From Bacteroidota bacterium (GTDB lineage: Bacteria; Bacteroidota; Bacteroidia; Flavobacteriales_F; PHOS-HE28), in NCBI GenBank assembly GCA_023418095.1, contig JAEZDL010000082.1, positions 1 to 13,385 of the forward strand: a DNA stretch of 13,385 nucleotides, in the 5' to 3' direction. The notes beneath the pieces are model-generated. The model had not been told where the DNA came from. It saw only the letters and a list, made by a program, of their open reading frames with translations, and did no database searches. Positions 1 to 6,688 of this stretch are shown piece by piece. Position 1 is the stretch's first letter. Every line of letters begins with the position of its first letter. The translations under genes were made by a program, and so were the position numbers.

Positions 1-1
1 T

Positions 2-1324
2 CAATTCCACGCGATCGGTGGTGAGGTAGGTCTGGCCGGTGAGCACGCCGCGCTTCTCGATGCAAAGTGTCATGATGGACCCGGTGTATTCGGCCTTTGT
101 GATCACCTGCGCCTTGATGTACGGTTCTTCGATCTTCTCGATGTGCATCACCTCGGGCAATTCGCTCGGATTGTGCACTTCAAGCACATCGCCATTGGTC
201 TTCGTTACGATGTAACCCACGTTGGGGACCGTGGTGATCACCGTCATCCCGAATTCGCGTTCCAACCGCTCCTGCACGATCTCCATGTGGAGCAGGCCCA
301 GGAATCCACAGCGGAAACCGAAACCGAGCGCGGCACTGCTTTCCGGCGTCCAGGTGAGGCTCGCGTCGTTGAGCTTCAGCTTTTCCATGGCATCACGAAG
401 CTCTTCGTATTCATCGGTATCCACGGGAAAGATCCCTGCCCATACCATCGGCTTCACGTCCTCGAAACCCTTGATCGCTTCCTCACACGGCCGGTCCTTG
501 TGGGTGATGGTATCGCCCACCTTCACTTCGCTCGCCGTCTTGATGCCGCTTATGATGTAGCCCACATCGCCAGCCTTCACTTCGGGCCGCGGACTGATCT
601 GCATCTTCAGGATACCGACCTCGTCGGCCTGGTATTCCACACCGGTGTTGAAGAATTTCACCCGGTCACCTTTGCGGATCGTTCCGTTCATCACCCTGAA
701 ATACGCGATGATCCCGCGGAATGAATTGAAAACACTATCGAAGATCAAGGCTTGAAGTGGTGCTGCCGGATCGCCTTTTGGCGGCGGGATCCGCTCTACC
801 ACGGCTTCCAGCACTTTATCCACACCAAGACCGGTCTTCCCACTGGCGCTCAAGATCTCCTCCCTGTGGCAACCGAGCATGTCCACGATCTGGTCCTTCA
901 CCTCTTCGGGATTCGCGCTGGGCAGATCCATCTTGTTCAGGATCGGAATGATCTCCAGATCGTGCTCGAGGGCGAGATAAAGGTTGCTGATGGTCTGGGC
1001 CTGAATGCCTTGCGTGGCATCTACGATCAACAACGCTCCTTCACAGGCAGCGATCGACCGGCTCACTTCATAACTGAAATCGACGTGGCCGGGCGTGTCG
1101 ATCAAATTCAACACATACTTCTTCCCGTTGAGGGAATAGTCCATCTGGATCGCCTTGCTCTTGATGGTGATCCCACGCTCACGCTCCAAATCCATATCAT
1201 CCAGGTTCTGCGCCTGCATATCACGATCGGCGATCGTACCGGTCATGTGCAGCAACCGATCGGCGAGGGTGCTTTTGCCATGATCGATATGTGCGATGAT
1301 GCAGAAGTTGCGGATGTGATCCAT
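2..1324 (-). CDS. lepA: Elongation factor 4 (LepA), N-terminal 441 residues, partial at left edge
   Basis: Translational GTPase that acts on the ribosome in the cytoplasm and can back-translocate tRNAs. The protein begins MDHIRNFCIIAHIDHGKST, the standard LepA start, with the P-loop at residues 11-19. The switch I region reads ERERGITIKS (47-56), the G3 box DTPGH is at 76-80 and the G4 box NKMD at 130-133. The beta-barrel domain II and the G''/domain III region follow. The frame is still open at base 2, where the residues are TDRVEL, so about 155-160 C-terminal residues (including the LepA-specific C-terminal domain) lie outside the window; the usual length is about 595-600. A 'tca' at bases 1-3 looks like a stop but is out of frame. 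The ATG at 1324 is chosen because family homology begins exactly there. The gene is divergent from the ECF sigma gene, with 139 bases between them. Identity is very secure. Confidence 0.97.
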   Translation of the reverse strand, partial: MDHIRNFCIIAHIDHGKSTLADRLLHMTGTIADRDMQAQNLDDMDLERERGITIKSKAIQMDYSLNGKKYVLNLIDTPGHVDFSYEVSRSIAACEGALLIVDATQGIQAQTISNLYLALEHDLEIIPILNKMDLPSANPEEVKDQIVDMLGCHREEILSASGKTGLGVDKVLEAVVERIPPPKGDPAAPLQALIFDSVFNSFRGIIAYFRVMNGTIRKGDRVKFFNTGVEYQADEVGILKMQISPRPEVKAGDVGYIISGIKTASEVKVGDTITHKDRPCEEAIKGFEDVKPMVWAGIFPVDTDEYEELRDAMEKLKLNDASLTWTPESSAALGFGFRCGFLGLLHMEIVQERLEREFGMTVITTVPNVGYIVTKTNGDVLEVHNPSELPEVMHIEKIEEPYIKAQVITKAEYTGSIMTLCIEKRGVLTGQTYLTTDRVEL

Positions 1325-1353
1325 GTGCGGGAACGGCCGGAAAAAATGGCCCG

Positions 1354-1361
1354 CAAAGGTA
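1354..1361 (-). promoter_or_regulatory. Candidate Bacteroidota -7 element for lepA
   Basis: Read on the minus strand the bases are TACCTTTG, an exact match to the TAnnTTTG -7 consensus of the Bacteroidota housekeeping sigma factor. It lies 29 bases before the lepA ATG, which would give a short leader of roughly 20-25 bases. I could not find a convincing -33 TTTG at the usual 19-21 base spacing, so the call rests on the -7 element and its position alone. Confidence 0.45.
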
Positions 1362-1463
1362 GTCGGAAAGCCCGATCGCCGTACCTTGGCGAGGCGATCG
1401 GCGGCCAATTTCCGAGGCCAGGCAACCTTTCCTGCGCCGATCGCATCATCACTCCGGCTGGTC

Positions 1464-2021
1464 ATGACGGACGAACAACTGGTGGTAGGCTGTTTGAAAG
1501 GCGATCCCGTCGCCCAGAAAGCGCTGTATCAGCAGTTCTCACGCAAGATGATGAGCATTTGCATGCGATACGCACACAACAGGGATCAGGCCCAGGACAT
1601 GCTCCAGGACGGTTTTGTGAAGGTCTTCCAGAAGATCGATCACTACCGTGGCGAAGGACCGTTGGGTGGCTGGATCGCGCGTACCATGGTGAACACCGCG
1701 CTCGATCACATCCGGCGCAACAAGATGTTCGATCACAGCCTCGATCTCACCGAAGCCGAACATCTTCATCAAGGCGATGAGACCGTGCTTACCGGCATGA
1801 GCACCGATGAGCTGATGGACCTGATCCAGTCGCTCCCGACGGGGTATCGCACGGTCTTCAACCTGTTCGTGATCGAAGGCTACGCGCATAAGGAGATCGC
1901 TGATATGCTCGGCGTTTCGGAGAACACCTCGAAGTCGCAATTCATGAAGGCGCGGGCCTACCTGCGCAAGCTGCTGCCAAAAGAGACAGCGGCCAATTTT
2001 GGACATGTACATGAAGCCTGA
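1464..2021 (+). CDS. ECF-type RNA polymerase sigma factor (sigma-70 family)
   Basis: A 185-residue alternative sigma factor of the extracytoplasmic-function group, which directs RNA polymerase to a dedicated set of promoters. Region 2 covers about residues 12-90 and includes the core-binding and -10-recognition helices (DQAQDMLQDGFVKVFQKID, then GGWIARTMVNTALDHIRRNK). Region 4 covers about 115-170 with a typical helix-turn-helix (GYAHKEIADMLGVSENTSKS). The size and absence of regions 1 and 3 fit the ECF group. The start is the ATG at 1464 (MTDEQLVVGCLKGD), where family similarity begins. The frame stays open upstream to 1323, but that extension would overlap the lepA promoter and is rich in Arg with no homology visible to me. 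The next gene starts inside this one, the classic arrangement of a sigma gene followed by its membrane-bound regulator. The regulon is unknown. Confidence 0.92.
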   Translation: MTDEQLVVGCLKGDPVAQKALYQQFSRKMMSICMRYAHNRDQAQDMLQDGFVKVFQKIDHYRGEGPLGGWIARTMVNTALDHIRRNKMFDHSLDLTEAEHLHQGDETVLTGMSTDELMDLIQSLPTGYRTVFNLFVIEGYAHKEIADMLGVSENTSKSQFMKARAYLRKLLPKETAANFGHVHEA

Positions 2022-3078
2022 TCTGAGAAATATCCTCCAGGAGCGTTTCCGCGGGCACGAGGCCGATGTGGATCCGGGTGTGTGGGAGGCGATCCAAACC
2101 CAGATCGCCGTACCCGCTGCCGATCCGATCGAAGAGCTTTTCCGCGAGCGGTTCAACGGGCATGAAGTTGCCGTCGATCCAAGTGCGTGGAGTGCGATCA
2201 GTTCGCAGATCGGTCATGGTGCAGCGGCAGGTACCGCGGCATCCGGCGGAAGCCTGGCCGGTTGGTTCGCCGCGGCGAGCGCCGTGGTGATCATTTCAGT
2301 TGGTGCGTTCCTTTACGATTCAACTGAAAAGGACCCATCGATCGCTTCGGCACAAGAGGCAGTTCCAGTTCGCATAGAGAAGAAGACCATCACGAAAGAG
2401 CTGGTCACGATCGAAGAAATACAGGATGAACAGGTTCCGGAACAGACAGAGATCGTTCCTGAAAAGACCGCTGCATCGACCTCTTCCACCTCGATCGCAA
2501 AAGAGACATCCGATCGGCCCAAGGCTGAGGTGGATCGCACCGCTCAGAGCGCGAATGGCAACAGAACTACTTCAACGCGCACGATCGAACCGCGCGTCAC
2601 TACTCCGGCCACTTCTGCAACACCGGCCGACAAGTTGCCCGAGGAAGGTGCTGCAGTGGTGGAAAGCGTGATCACCAAACTGGCCGAGGAAGTACACCTG
2701 GAAGCTCAGGCCTCCCGAATTCCCGATCCAGTTGGCCCACCACCTGTAAGGACCGAAAGCACCGAACCTGCCGATCGGAACGTGCAAACTACCGCCACCA
2801 CCGAACTGCCGGACATCTTCCTGCCGAACACCTTCACCCCGAACGGCGATGGGATCAACGACACCTACCGCGTTGATCTGGATGGTTTCGAAACGATGAT
2901 GATCCGGATCTATTCGCTGGCTGACAACAGGCTCGTCTTCAGTACCGATACCAATTCGGAATGGGACGGTGCGCATTGCGAGAAAGGCTACTACCTGGTG
3001 GCGATCGAAGCCACCACCGCCGATGGCCGCATCGTGACGAAGGGTAAGGCCGTGTGGCTCAACAATGATCGGTACTGA
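2005..3078 (+). CDS. Single-pass membrane protein in anti-sigma position with CHU_C-like C-terminal domain
   Basis: A 357-residue protein with unusual architecture. Residues about 9-70 hold two copies of a motif of the form ERF.GHE..VDP..W.AI..QI, 35 residues apart. A single hydrophobic segment follows at about 84-104 (LAGWFAAASAVVIISVGAFL). About 160 residues then form a low-complexity linker rich in Thr, Glu, Pro and Ser. Residues 268-357 form a domain that opens PDIFLPNTFTPNGDGINDTY, the hallmark of the CHU_C / T9SS type B sorting domain. There is no cleavable signal peptide, so the N-terminus should be cytoplasmic and the C-terminus periplasmic (inference). No zinc-binding HxxxCxxC anti-sigma motif is present. 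The gene overlaps the end of the sigma gene by 17 bases from the ATG at 2005, or 11 from the ATG at 2011; a TTG at 1999 is also in frame. Such overlap usually couples translation. A role as regulator of the sigma factor is inferred from position and topology, not from a recognised anti-sigma domain. Confidence 0.8.
   Translation: MYMKPDLRNILQERFRGHEADVDPGVWEAIQTQIAVPAADPIEELFRERFNGHEVAVDPSAWSAISSQIGHGAAAGTAASGGSLAGWFAAASAVVIISVGAFLYDSTEKDPSIASAQEAVPVRIEKKTITKELVTIEEIQDEQVPEQTEIVPEKTAASTSSTSIAKETSDRPKAEVDRTAQSANGNRTTSTRTIEPRVTTPATSATPADKLPEEGAAVVESVITKLAEEVHLEAQASRIPDPVGPPPVRTESTEPADRNVQTTATTELPDIFLPNTFTPNGDGINDTYRVDLDGFETMMIRIYSLADNRLVFSTDTNSEWDGAHCEKGYYLVAIEATTADGRIVTKGKAVWLNNDRY
2041..2214 (+). 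repeat. Intragenic tandem duplication, 105-base period
   Basis: Bases 2041-2109 and 2146-2214 encode two versions of the same motif, starting ERFRGHEADVDPGVWEAIQ and ERFNGHEVAVDPSAWSAIS. The starts are exactly 105 bases (35 codons) apart. The protein copies agree at about 13 of 23 positions while third codon positions differ widely, so the duplication is old and maintained for the protein. Confidence 0.85.
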
Positions 3079-3090
3079 TCGATCGGCAGC

Positions 3091-3098
3091 TACTTTTG
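3091..3098 (+). promoter_or_regulatory. Candidate Bacteroidota -7 element for the CUB/PKD protein gene
   Basis: TACTTTTG matches TAnnTTTG exactly and lies 42 bases before the ATG at 3141, in the 62-base gap after the membrane protein gene. No clear -33 TTTG was found. If real, the large secreted protein can be transcribed independently of the sigma operon. Confidence 0.4.
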
Positions 3099-3140
3099 CC
3101 GGTCCGTGCGTAGTCCGATCGAACAATTGCTTCACAAAAG

Positions 3141-5627
3141 ATGAAAAGAATTCTACTCTTCACCCTGGGCCTGCTACTACTTGTGATCGCAAAGGCGCAG
3201 GAAGTGATCTCGATCACGCAAGGCACCGCCACCGCCTGCACCGGAGCGTTGCTGGATAGTGGAGGCGAAGGTGCGAGCGGCTATGGCAACAACGAGAATT
3301 ACACGCTTACGATCTGCCCGGATTCACCTGATGGTGCGATCTCGTTGCAGTGGATCACTTTCAACCTCTCCACCGAAGGGAATCCCCCATTGGACCAACT
3401 GAGTATTTACGACGGATCGTCCTCTTCGGCCCCATTGATCGGAACATGGAATGGTTCGAATTCGCCTGGCATCGTGGGCGCAAGCTTTGCGAATACCGAA
3501 GGCTGTCTCACCCTGATCTTTACCAGCAATAATATCGGCACCGGTGTATTTGGCGCAGCGGTCACTTGCTATCAACCCTGCGAACCGCCAACAGCCGTGG
3601 CGTCCGTGGTGGGCGAGACTATTCCAGTTCTTGGTTGCCAGGATCAGCTCTTTTCATTTGATGCTTCCGCTTCGTATGCGGTGAGCGGCTTCAACATTGA
3701 ACAATATATCTGGCATTTCGATGATGGATCGGTGGATAGCACGTCCGGTCCGACCGTAACCCATTCCTATACCGAACCGGGTGAATACGTGGTGCAGGTG
3801 GACGTGATCGATGACAATGAGTGTGCGAACACCAACCTCGTGGACCTGCAGATCCTGGTCAGCACCACGCCGCTTTTCAATGGACTTACCCAAAGCCAGA
3901 CGATCTGCCAGGGCGACAGCTTATTGCTGGATGGCACTGGGACGATCCCGGTCAACTGGTCGGCTGTACCATCAAGTAATATCGGCTCCCCGATCGCGCT
4001 TCCTGATTCCTTGGGGGTCCCTTTCATCACATCCATCGTTTTCGATTCCTTCGATCCAGGTCAAGTGTTGGAGTCATGTGATGATATCCTTTCGATCTGC
4101 GCTAACATGGAGCACTCGTTCATGGGTGATCTTGTCATCAACATCACGTGCCCGAACGGCCAGACCCAGACACTGCATCAGCAAGGCGGCGGTGGCACTT
4201 TCCTGGGCGATGCGAATGATATGGATTTCGGTTCCAACGTGGCGATCGGACAGTGCTGGAATTATTGCTGGAGCTCCACTGCCACACTCGGAACCTGGGC
4301 AGATGAATCGGGCAACAACAACATGCCTACCAGCCAGGGATCGGCCTTGATCCCCGATACTTACAGCCCGGTTGGATCATGCACTCAATTGATCGGATGT
4401 CCTTTGAATGGTGAGTGGACTTTCACGATCACTGATATGTGGGGCGCTGATAACGGCTTCCTCTGCGATTGGGAACTGAATTTCGATCCCGCGCTCTTTC
4501 CCTCGCTCACCACCTTCACTCCGGATCTTGGCCTGGAGGATGCTGATTCAGCCTATTGGTCCGGACCTGATATCGTGGATGCCGGCCCGGCTGTGGGCAC
4601 GCTCGTAGCGAATACCCCCGGCGAACATGAATTCACCTTCACGGTGATGGACAACTTCGGTTGCAGCTACGACACCACGATCACCATCACCGTGCTCCCG
4701 AATCCCGGTGGCCCCATCGTGATCACCGGGACCGATAGCATCTGCACCGGCGGCATCGCATACCTCGGTGCGCCCGGCGGCTATTCGAACTATGTGTGGA
4801 GCAACGGTTATACCGGGCAGTTCATCAACGTGGGGCCGGGAACGTACACGGTAACAGTTGGCACGGGTTTCTGTCCGCTCACTTCAGATCCGTTCACGGT
4901 CTACACGCGACCCGATCCCGTACCAGTGATCGTGGGGATCGGCGCGGCTTGTGGAGGAGATCCCGATCTGCTTAGCACCGAACAGCCATATGACTCGTAC
5001 GTCTGGTCCAATGGATCGACGGAAAGCAGCATTTCTGTTGGCACAGGAAGTTATACGGTCACCGTAACAGAGAACGGTTGTTCCGGTACTTCAGCACCCT
5101 TCCAAGTGATCACCGGCAGCGACCCGAACGCGTTCTTCACCACCGATCCGAACTCGCCGCAGGGGCAGGGCACCGAAGTACAGTTCACCGATGGATCCAC
5201 CGGCAATGGCGCCGCGATCACCGACTGGTATTGGAGCTTTGGGGTGGTGGGCCAGGAAAGCACCGATCAGAACCCGAGCTATATGTTCACCATGCCGGGC
5301 AATTACAATGTGATGCTGGTGGTGACCGCCAGCGATGGCTGCCAGGATACCATGATGGTGTCCTATGTGATCACGCCCGAGGACATCATCATCCCCAACG
5401 TGTTCACACCGAACAACGACGGACAGAACGACCTTTTCGTGATCGAGAACGTACAATTCTACGGCAATGAACTGGCGATCTTCAACCGGTGGGGAATGAA
5501 GGTCTTTGAAGAAACGAACTACCGCAATACGTGGCGCGCCACGGATATTCCCGAAGGCACATACTATTACACGTTGCGCCTGAACAACGGCAACGATTAT
5601 CACGGCCACGTTACGATACTACGCTGA
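3141..5627 (+). CDS. Large secreted T9SS type B protein with CUB, PKD, P-domain-like and Ig-like domains
   Basis: An 828-residue exported protein, probably surface-bound or released. A signal peptide (MKRILLFTLGLLLLVIAKAQ) is cut near residue 20. A CUB-type domain follows at about 30-143, then a PKD domain at about 150-240 (WHFDDGS...THSYTEPGEYVVQV). Residues about 290-450 resemble the proprotein-convertase P-domain (HSFMGDLVINITCPNGQ, later GEWTFTITDMWGADNG and WELNF). Two Ig-like repeats lie at about 520-590 and 595-657, a second PKD at about 663-745, and a CHU_C / T9SS type B sorting domain at 748-828 (IPNVFTPNNDGQNDLF, then FNRWG, ending HGHVTILR). No catalytic domain is visible, so an adhesin or matrix role is likely but unproven. 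It lies 62 bases after the membrane protein gene and is closed by a strong terminator. Whether the upstream sigma factor controls it cannot be read from sequence. Confidence 0.88.
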   Translation: MKRILLFTLGLLLLVIAKAQEVISITQGTATACTGALLDSGGEGASGYGNNENYTLTICPDSPDGAISLQWITFNLSTEGNPPLDQLSIYDGSSSSAPLIGTWNGSNSPGIVGASFANTEGCLTLIFTSNNIGTGVFGAAVTCYQPCEPPTAVASVVGETIPVLGCQDQLFSFDASASYAVSGFNIEQYIWHFDDGSVDSTSGPTVTHSYTEPGEYVVQVDVIDDNECANTNLVDLQILVSTTPLFNGLTQSQTICQGDSLLLDGTGTIPVNWSAVPSSNIGSPIALPDSLGVPFITSIVFDSFDPGQVLESCDDILSICANMEHSFMGDLVINITCPNGQTQTLHQQGGGGTFLGDANDMDFGSNVAIGQCWNYCWSSTATLGTWADESGNNNMPTSQGSALIPDTYSPVGSCTQLIGCPLNGEWTFTITDMWGADNGFLCDWELNFDPALFPSLTTFTPDLGLEDADSAYWSGPDIVDAGPAVGTLVANTPGEHEFTFTVMDNFGCSYDTTITITVLPNPGGPIVITGTDSICTGGIAYLGAPGGYSNYVWSNGYTGQFINVGPGTYTVTVGTGFCPLTSDPFTVYTRPDPVPVIVGIGAACGGDPDLLSTEQPYDSYVWSNGSTESSISVGTGSYTVTVTENGCSGTSAPFQVITGSDPNAFFTTDPNSPQGQGTEVQFTDGSTGNGAAITDWYWSFGVVGQESTDQNPSYMFTMPGNYNVMLVVTASDGCQDTMMVSYVITPEDIIIPNVFTPNNDGQNDLFVIENVQFYGNELAIFNRWGMKVFEETNYRNTWRATDIPEGTYYYTLRLNNGNDYHGHVTILR
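4773..5079 (+). repeat. Two diverged Ig-like repeat units inside the secreted protein
   Basis: Residues 548-578 and 617-647 share the pattern Y..YVWSNG.T...I.VG.G.YTVTV....C, about 69 residues apart. This is the tandem PKD/Ig-like unit common in T9SS-exported proteins of this phylum; the two copies are alike in protein but differ at many bases. Confidence 0.65.
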
Positions 5628-5642
5628 TCGCACCCCACATTG

Positions 5643-5670
5643 AAAGGCCTCCGCTCGCGGGGGCCTTTTT
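5643..5670 (+). terminator. Rho-independent terminator after the CUB/PKD protein gene
   Basis: The left arm AAAGGCCTCCG and right arm CGGGGGCCTTT pair over 11 bases (one G-U) around a CTCG loop, and the hairpin runs directly into a T tract ending at 5670. It lies 15 bases after the stop codon and 22 bases before the metF ATG, so it separates the two transcription units. On the opposite strand the A-rich left arm also gives a short T run, so it could work weakly both ways. Confidence 0.9.
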
Positions 5671-5692
5671 ACATTCGCGCCGCAACCGCTCC

Positions 5693-6646
5693 ATGAAGGT
5701 CATCGATCATCTCCGCAACGCGGATCGTACGCTGTTCTCTTTCGAGATCCTGCCGCCGCTGAAGGGCCGCGACATCCGCTCGATCTACGAAGGGATCGAT
5801 CCCTTGCTCGACTTCAAGCCGAGCTTCATCAACGTGACCTACCACCGCGAAGAAGTGATCTACAAGGAGCGCGGCCACGGCTTGCTGCAGAAAGTGCGAT
5901 TGCGCAAACGGCCGGGTACTATCGGGATCTGCGCGACGATCAAGACCAAGTACGACATCGATACCGTTCCGCACCTGATCTGCGGTGGCTTCAGCCGTGA
6001 AGAGACCGAGGATGCGTTGATCGAACTGAATTTCCTGGGGATCGACAATGTGCTTGCGTTGCGAGGCGATGCGATCAAGAACGAGCCGCACTTCATTCCC
6101 GAGCGCGATGGACATGCGCACGCCGTTGACCTGATCCAGCAGATCCGTGGCTTGAACCATGGAAAGTACCTGCACGACGAAGAGCAGGAAGCCGCGCCCA
6201 CCGATCTGTGCATCGGCGCCGCATGCTATCCGGAGAAGCACCCCGAAGCGCTCAACCTTTCCGTGGATATCGCCTACTTAAAAGAGAAAGTGGATGCCGG
6301 CGCGGAATACCTGGTGACACAGATGTTCTTCGACAACCAACGCTATTTCTCGTTCGTGGATCGATGCCGCGAGCAGGGGATCAATGTGCCGATCATTCCC
6401 GGCTTGAAACCGATCACCACGCTGCGCCAGATCGCATTCCTGCCGAAGACCTTCCGCGTGGATCTGCCGGACGAACTCGCGAACAAGCTCGTCGCCTGCA
6501 GGACCGACGAACAGGTGAAGAAGATCGGGATCGACTGGACGATCGCGCAGTGCAAAGAACTGATCGCGAAGAAGGCGCCATGCCTTCACTTCTATACCAT
6601 GGGGAAAAGTGAAGCGGTGCGCACCGTGGCCGAAAAGGTTTTTTAG
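5693..6646 (+). CDS. metF: Methylenetetrahydrofolate reductase
   Basis: Cytoplasmic flavoprotein that reduces 5,10-methylenetetrahydrofolate to 5-methyltetrahydrofolate, the methyl donor for methionine synthesis. The product has 317 residues, close to bacterial MetF (about 290-320). The N-terminal SFEILPP (16-22) holds the catalytic Glu at position 18. Other family landmarks are the FINVTYH strand (45-51), NVLALRGD (119-126), the YPEKHPEA loop (179-186), VTQMFFDN (208-215) and PIIPGLKPI (233-241), all in TIM-barrel order. The ATG at 5693 (MKVIDHLRNADRTLFSFEI) is right for the family; the open frame upstream runs back through the terminator and is not coding. A weak -7-like TACATTCG at 5670-5677 touches the terminator's T tract and would give a leader of only a few bases. 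No methionine-pathway neighbour is present, so it appears to be a single-gene unit. Confidence 0.96.
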   Translation: MKVIDHLRNADRTLFSFEILPPLKGRDIRSIYEGIDPLLDFKPSFINVTYHREEVIYKERGHGLLQKVRLRKRPGTIGICATIKTKYDIDTVPHLICGGFSREETEDALIELNFLGIDNVLALRGDAIKNEPHFIPERDGHAHAVDLIQQIRGLNHGKYLHDEEQEAAPTDLCIGAACYPEKHPEALNLSVDIAYLKEKVDAGAEYLVTQMFFDNQRYFSFVDRCREQGINVPIIPGLKPITTLRQIAFLPKTFRVDLPDELANKLVACRTDEQVKKIGIDWTIAQCKELIAKKAPCLHFYTMGKSEAVRTVAEKVF

Positions 6647-6688
6647 GAACGGCGAACACTTCGATCGGAGCGTGCGTTACTTCGTGTG

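Noticed and set aside
1..3. TGA (minus strand) at bases 1-3 as the end of lepA
   Set aside because: It is out of frame with the LepA reading frame, which reads ...DRVEL at the edge, and the protein would lack its C-terminal domain.
1323..1463. N-terminal extension of the sigma factor back to 1323
   Set aside because: The added 47 residues are unlike any sigma N-terminus, overlap the lepA start and its -7 element, and a good ATG at 1464 matches the family start.
143..1780. Long plus-strand open frames (143-724 and 752-1780) opposite lepA
   Set aside because: They are antisense to a secure lepA sequence, show no recognisable domain, and arise from the codon bias of the real gene.
2572..3135. 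Minus-strand 187-residue open frame opposite the membrane protein gene
   Set aside because: It is antisense to the linker and CHU_C domain, with no recognisable motif or start context.
5091..5609. Minus-strand 172-residue open frame inside the CUB/PKD gene
   Set aside because: It is the antisense shadow of the PKD and CHU_C domains; its His/Val/Ile-rich composition is what antisense of this codon usage gives.
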